Shown: positions 5,427 to 6,982 of the stretch, piece by piece
How positions within the stretch are numbered: the stretch's first letter is position 1
Layout of the letters: every line of letters begins with the position of its first letter
Source of the DNA: Rhodobacter sp.
GTDB lineage: Bacteria > Pseudomonadota > Alphaproteobacteria > Rhodobacterales > Rhodobacteraceae
DNA: 6,982 nucleotides
Assembly: GCA_027482795.1 (NCBI GenBank)
Contig: JAIXVS010000189.1
Coordinates: 1-6,982, forward strand
Direction of reading: 5' to 3'
The notes under the pieces: generated by a model
Database searches by the model: none
The model's input: only the letters and a program-made list of their open reading frames with translations
Told to the model about the DNA's origin: nothing
Made by a program: the position numbers and the translations under genes

Positions 5427-6002
5427 CTATGTAAAGCGCACCTTGCCAATGTAGGGCAGGTTGCGGTTTCTTTGTGCAAAATCAATGCCATAGCCAACAA
5501 CAAATTCATCGGGAATCTCGAACCCCGTCCATGTGGCCTTAATGGGCACTTCGCGGCGGCTGGGTTTATCCAGCAGCGCGCAGACCTCAAGACGGGCAGG
5601 TTCGCGCGAGAGCAGCATCTTCTTCACATGGGTCAGGGTAAAGCCCGTGTCGACAATATCTTCGACCACAAGCACATCGCGCCCCGCAATCTCGCCGCGC
5701 AAATCTTTCAGAATGCGCACCTCGCGCGATGAATGCATCGCATCGCCGTAAGAGGACGCTTCTAGAAAATCCACCTCGACAGGCAGGTCAATTTCGCGCA
5801 CCAAATCGGCGATAAACACGAAAGACCCGCGCAACAGGCCAACAACGATCAGCCGATCACAGCCCGCATAATGCGCGGTGATCTGGCGCGCCAAGTCTTC
5901 GACACGGGCGGCGATGGATTTGGCCGACAGCATCTCGTCAATCACATAAGCGCGGCCATCGGCGGTGGTATGGGGGGTGGTGTGGGGAATAGGGGCGGGC
6001 AT
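5427..6002 (-). CDS. hpt: Hypoxanthine phosphoribosyltransferase
   Basis: HPRT joins hypoxanthine or guanine to PRPP, giving IMP or GMP, in cytoplasmic purine salvage. The 191-residue product has the PRPP-binding loop VLVVEDIVDTGFT (about residues 110-122, with the catalytic E-D pair at 114-115). It also has the early LLRGSFVFIADLVR block, a flexible-loop S-S-Y in EASSYGD, and the C-terminal EFVVGYGIDFAQ...RNLPYIG signature of bacterial HPRTs. I chose ATG 6002 because AGAGGA (complement of 6007-6012) lies four bases upstream; an ATG at 6017 would add MQEDK but has no good ribosome site. It is the first gene of a tight minus-strand run with the 56-residue membrane gene and the dihaem cytochrome, partners with no obvious purine role. 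It diverges from the START-protein gene. Confidence 0.95.
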   Translation of the reverse strand: MPAPIPHTTPHTTADGRAYVIDEMLSAKSIAARVEDLARQITAHYAGCDRLIVVGLLRGSFVFIADLVREIDLPVEVDFLEASSYGDAMHSSREVRILKDLRGEIAGRDVLVVEDIVDTGFTLTHVKKMLLSREPARLEVCALLDKPSRREVPIKATWTGFEIPDEFVVGYGIDFAQRNRNLPYIGKVRFT

Positions 6003-6068
6003 CTTGTCCTCTTGCATCTTGGCGCAAGGCTAGCCAAAAACTGCGGGCAAGTCACGCGATAGGTTGCT
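6003..6068. promoter_or_regulatory. Divergent intergenic region hpt / COQ10-like gene
   Basis: Only 66 bases separate the two divergent start codons, so any promoters must overlap or reach into the coding regions. The gap holds the 8-bp palindrome GGCTAGCC (6028-6035), nested with TTGGC (6019-6023) and GCCAA (6033-6037). No convincing -35/-10 pair is visible on either strand. A role in transcription is expected from position only. Confidence 0.35.
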
Positions 6069-6509
6069 ATGCCCAAACATGCCGAAGTCAAAACCCTGCC
6101 CTATAGCCCTGCGCAGATGTTTGCGCTGGTGGCCGATGTGGCGCGCTACCCCGAATTTCTTCCTTGGGCGGCGGCGGCGCGCATCCGTTCGCGCACGCCC
6201 ATTGACGGCGGCGAGGTGATGGAGGCCGATTTGGTGATTTCCTTTAAGGTGTTTCGCGAAAAATTCGGCTCGCGCGTGACCTTGCTGGGGCAAGATCGGA
6301 TTTTGACCGAATATATCGACGGGCCCTTTCGGCATTTGAAATCTGTCTGGGCGTTTCGCGCGGCAGAAGGCGGCTGCGAGGTGGATTTTTCGGTGGATTT
6401 TGAATTTAAAAACCCAATTCTGGCAGGAATCATCGGCCTTGTATTTAACGAGGCCATGCAGCGGATTGTGCGCGCGTTCGAGGCGCGCGCACAGCAGTTA
6501 TACGGCTAA
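6069..6509 (+). CDS. COQ10/RatA-type START domain protein, ubiquinone-binding
   Basis: The 146-residue protein is a single SRPBCC/START domain, a lipid-binding fold. The N-terminal block KTLPYSPAQMFALVADVARY followed by PEFLPW (residues 27-33 give YPEFLPW), the DGPFRHL...W segment (84-94) and the C-terminal helix around FNEAMQRIVRAFEARAQQLY are typical of COQ10 homologues. In mitochondria COQ10 binds ubiquinone and supports its use in the respiratory chain. The bacterial family is often labelled 'RatA toxin' after the E. coli member, a label I would not carry over. It has no signal peptide and probably acts at the cytoplasmic face of the membrane. ATG 6069 has a weak ribosome site (AGG at 6061-6063). 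Its stop codon overlaps that of the opposing amt gene. Confidence 0.9.
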   Translation: MPKHAEVKTLPYSPAQMFALVADVARYPEFLPWAAAARIRSRTPIDGGEVMEADLVISFKVFREKFGSRVTLLGQDRILTEYIDGPFRHLKSVWAFRAAEGGCEVDFSVDFEFKNPILAGIIGLVFNEAMQRIVRAFEARAQQLYG

Positions 6510-6913
6510 GAGTTCAGATCATAACCGCGTTCGCCATGCACCGAAATGTCCAAACCATTGGCTTCGGTTTCCGCATCCACCCGCATCGGCAGCACCAGCG
6601 CCACGGCTTTGATGATGATATAGGTTAGGACAAGCGTCCAAACCCCAACCACCGCCAAGCCGCCCAGTTGCGCCGCCCAAGTGCCCGCGCCAAATACCGC
6701 CACCATAACAGTGCCAAAAATACCGCCCACGCCATGCACGGCAAACACATCTAACGTGTCGTCAATGCGCAAGCGGTTTTTGATAAGCAAAACAGCCTCT
6801 TGGCACAAAACGCCAGCAACGGCGCCAATCACAACAGCCTCAATCGGGCCAACATAGCCCGATGCTGGCGTGATCGAGGCAAGCCCCGCAATCGTGCCCG
6901 TCACCAGGCTCAT
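6506..6913 (-). CDS. amt: Ammonium transporter, C-terminal part; frame interrupted upstream
   Basis: These 135 residues are the C-terminal third of an Amt/AmtB ammonium channel of the inner membrane. Diagnostic blocks are TGTIAGLASITPASGYVGP at the start, DDTLDVFAVHGVGGIFG with the pore histidine (H60 here, the second of the twin histidines), two or three membrane helices, and the regulatory tail GLDISVHGERGY that GlnK-type PII proteins contact. A full Amt has about 400 or more residues, so the first ATG in this frame (6913) is internal to the family alignment and not the true start. Homology-like residues (LKIGQRRALV) continue upstream of it, but the frame meets TGA at 6959-6961. The two other frames upstream do not give a clean helix before the window ends. 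The gene is therefore either frameshifted or misread near the edge. Confidence 0.8.
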   Translation of the reverse strand: MSLVTGTIAGLASITPASGYVGPIEAVVIGAVAGVLCQEAVLLIKNRLRIDDTLDVFAVHGVGGIFGTVMVAVFGAGTWAAQLGGLAVVGVWTLVLTYIIIKAVALVLPMRVDAETEANGLDISVHGERGYDLNS

Positions 6914-6982
6914 GACAAGCGCCCTGCGCTGCCCAATTTTTAAGCACCAGCCGCCACGTCAATCGGAATGCGGCTTGGCGCA

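Noticed and set aside
6003..6017. ATG at 6017 as hpt start
   Set aside because: There is no clear ribosome site before it, while the downstream ATG at 6002 has AGAGGA four bases upstream.
6069..6509. RatA toxin of a toxin-antitoxin system
   Set aside because: The sequence fits COQ10-type START proteins and no antitoxin-like partner gene sits beside it; hpt and amt are its neighbours.

Overview
The window reads as ordinary chromosomal DNA of an alphaproteobacterium, most likely Rhodobacterales (Rhodobacter/Roseobacter type). The main reasons are the divergent DUF6477 / DUF6456 gene pair, which I know mainly from that order, together with GC-rich coding DNA, LipA, a COQ10-like START protein, class I and class II c-type cytochromes and a small porin. 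Family names are recalled from protein motifs; no database was searched. No phage, transposase, CRISPR array, tRNA or rRNA is visible, and no gene-free stretch exceeds 300 bases.

Layout. At 1-160 (minus, cut by the window edge) lies a DUF6477 gene, facing away from a 381-residue DUF6456 protein with an N-terminal helix-turn-helix (309-1454, plus). The 148-base gap between them holds a promoter candidate and a perfect 8-bp inverted repeat. lipA, encoding lipoyl synthase, follows on the plus strand (1512-2462) behind its own probable promoter. A GC-rich hairpin in a 26-base gap separates it from a block of minus-strand genes: a class II cytochrome c (2489-2971), a porin-like outer-membrane barrel (3209-4183), and a three-gene probable operon read hpt, then a 56-residue one-helix membrane protein, then a membrane-anchored dihaem cytochrome c (6002 down to 4344). 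A COQ10/RatA-type START protein (6069-6509, plus) diverges from hpt. It meets the 3' part of an ammonium transporter gene (6506-6913, minus) tail to tail with a 4-base overlap.

How the genes fit together. Several products serve respiration and cofactor supply: lipoate for 2-oxoacid dehydrogenases, a quinone chaperone, and two periplasm-facing cytochromes. hpt serves purine salvage, the porin and Amt serve uptake, and the DUF6456 protein is a probable DNA-binding regulator of unknown target.

Most unusual points: a 21-bp tandem repeat that copies the last seven codons of the dihaem cytochrome gene including its stop codon; a short peptide frame downstream of the porin that resembles the same cytochrome C-terminus; the very small membrane gene tightly packed between hpt and the cytochrome; and an amt reading frame that is interrupted close to the window edge. 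I did not find a convincing new multi-gene system. The best candidates for undescribed biology are the DUF6477/DUF6456 pair and the 56-residue protein.
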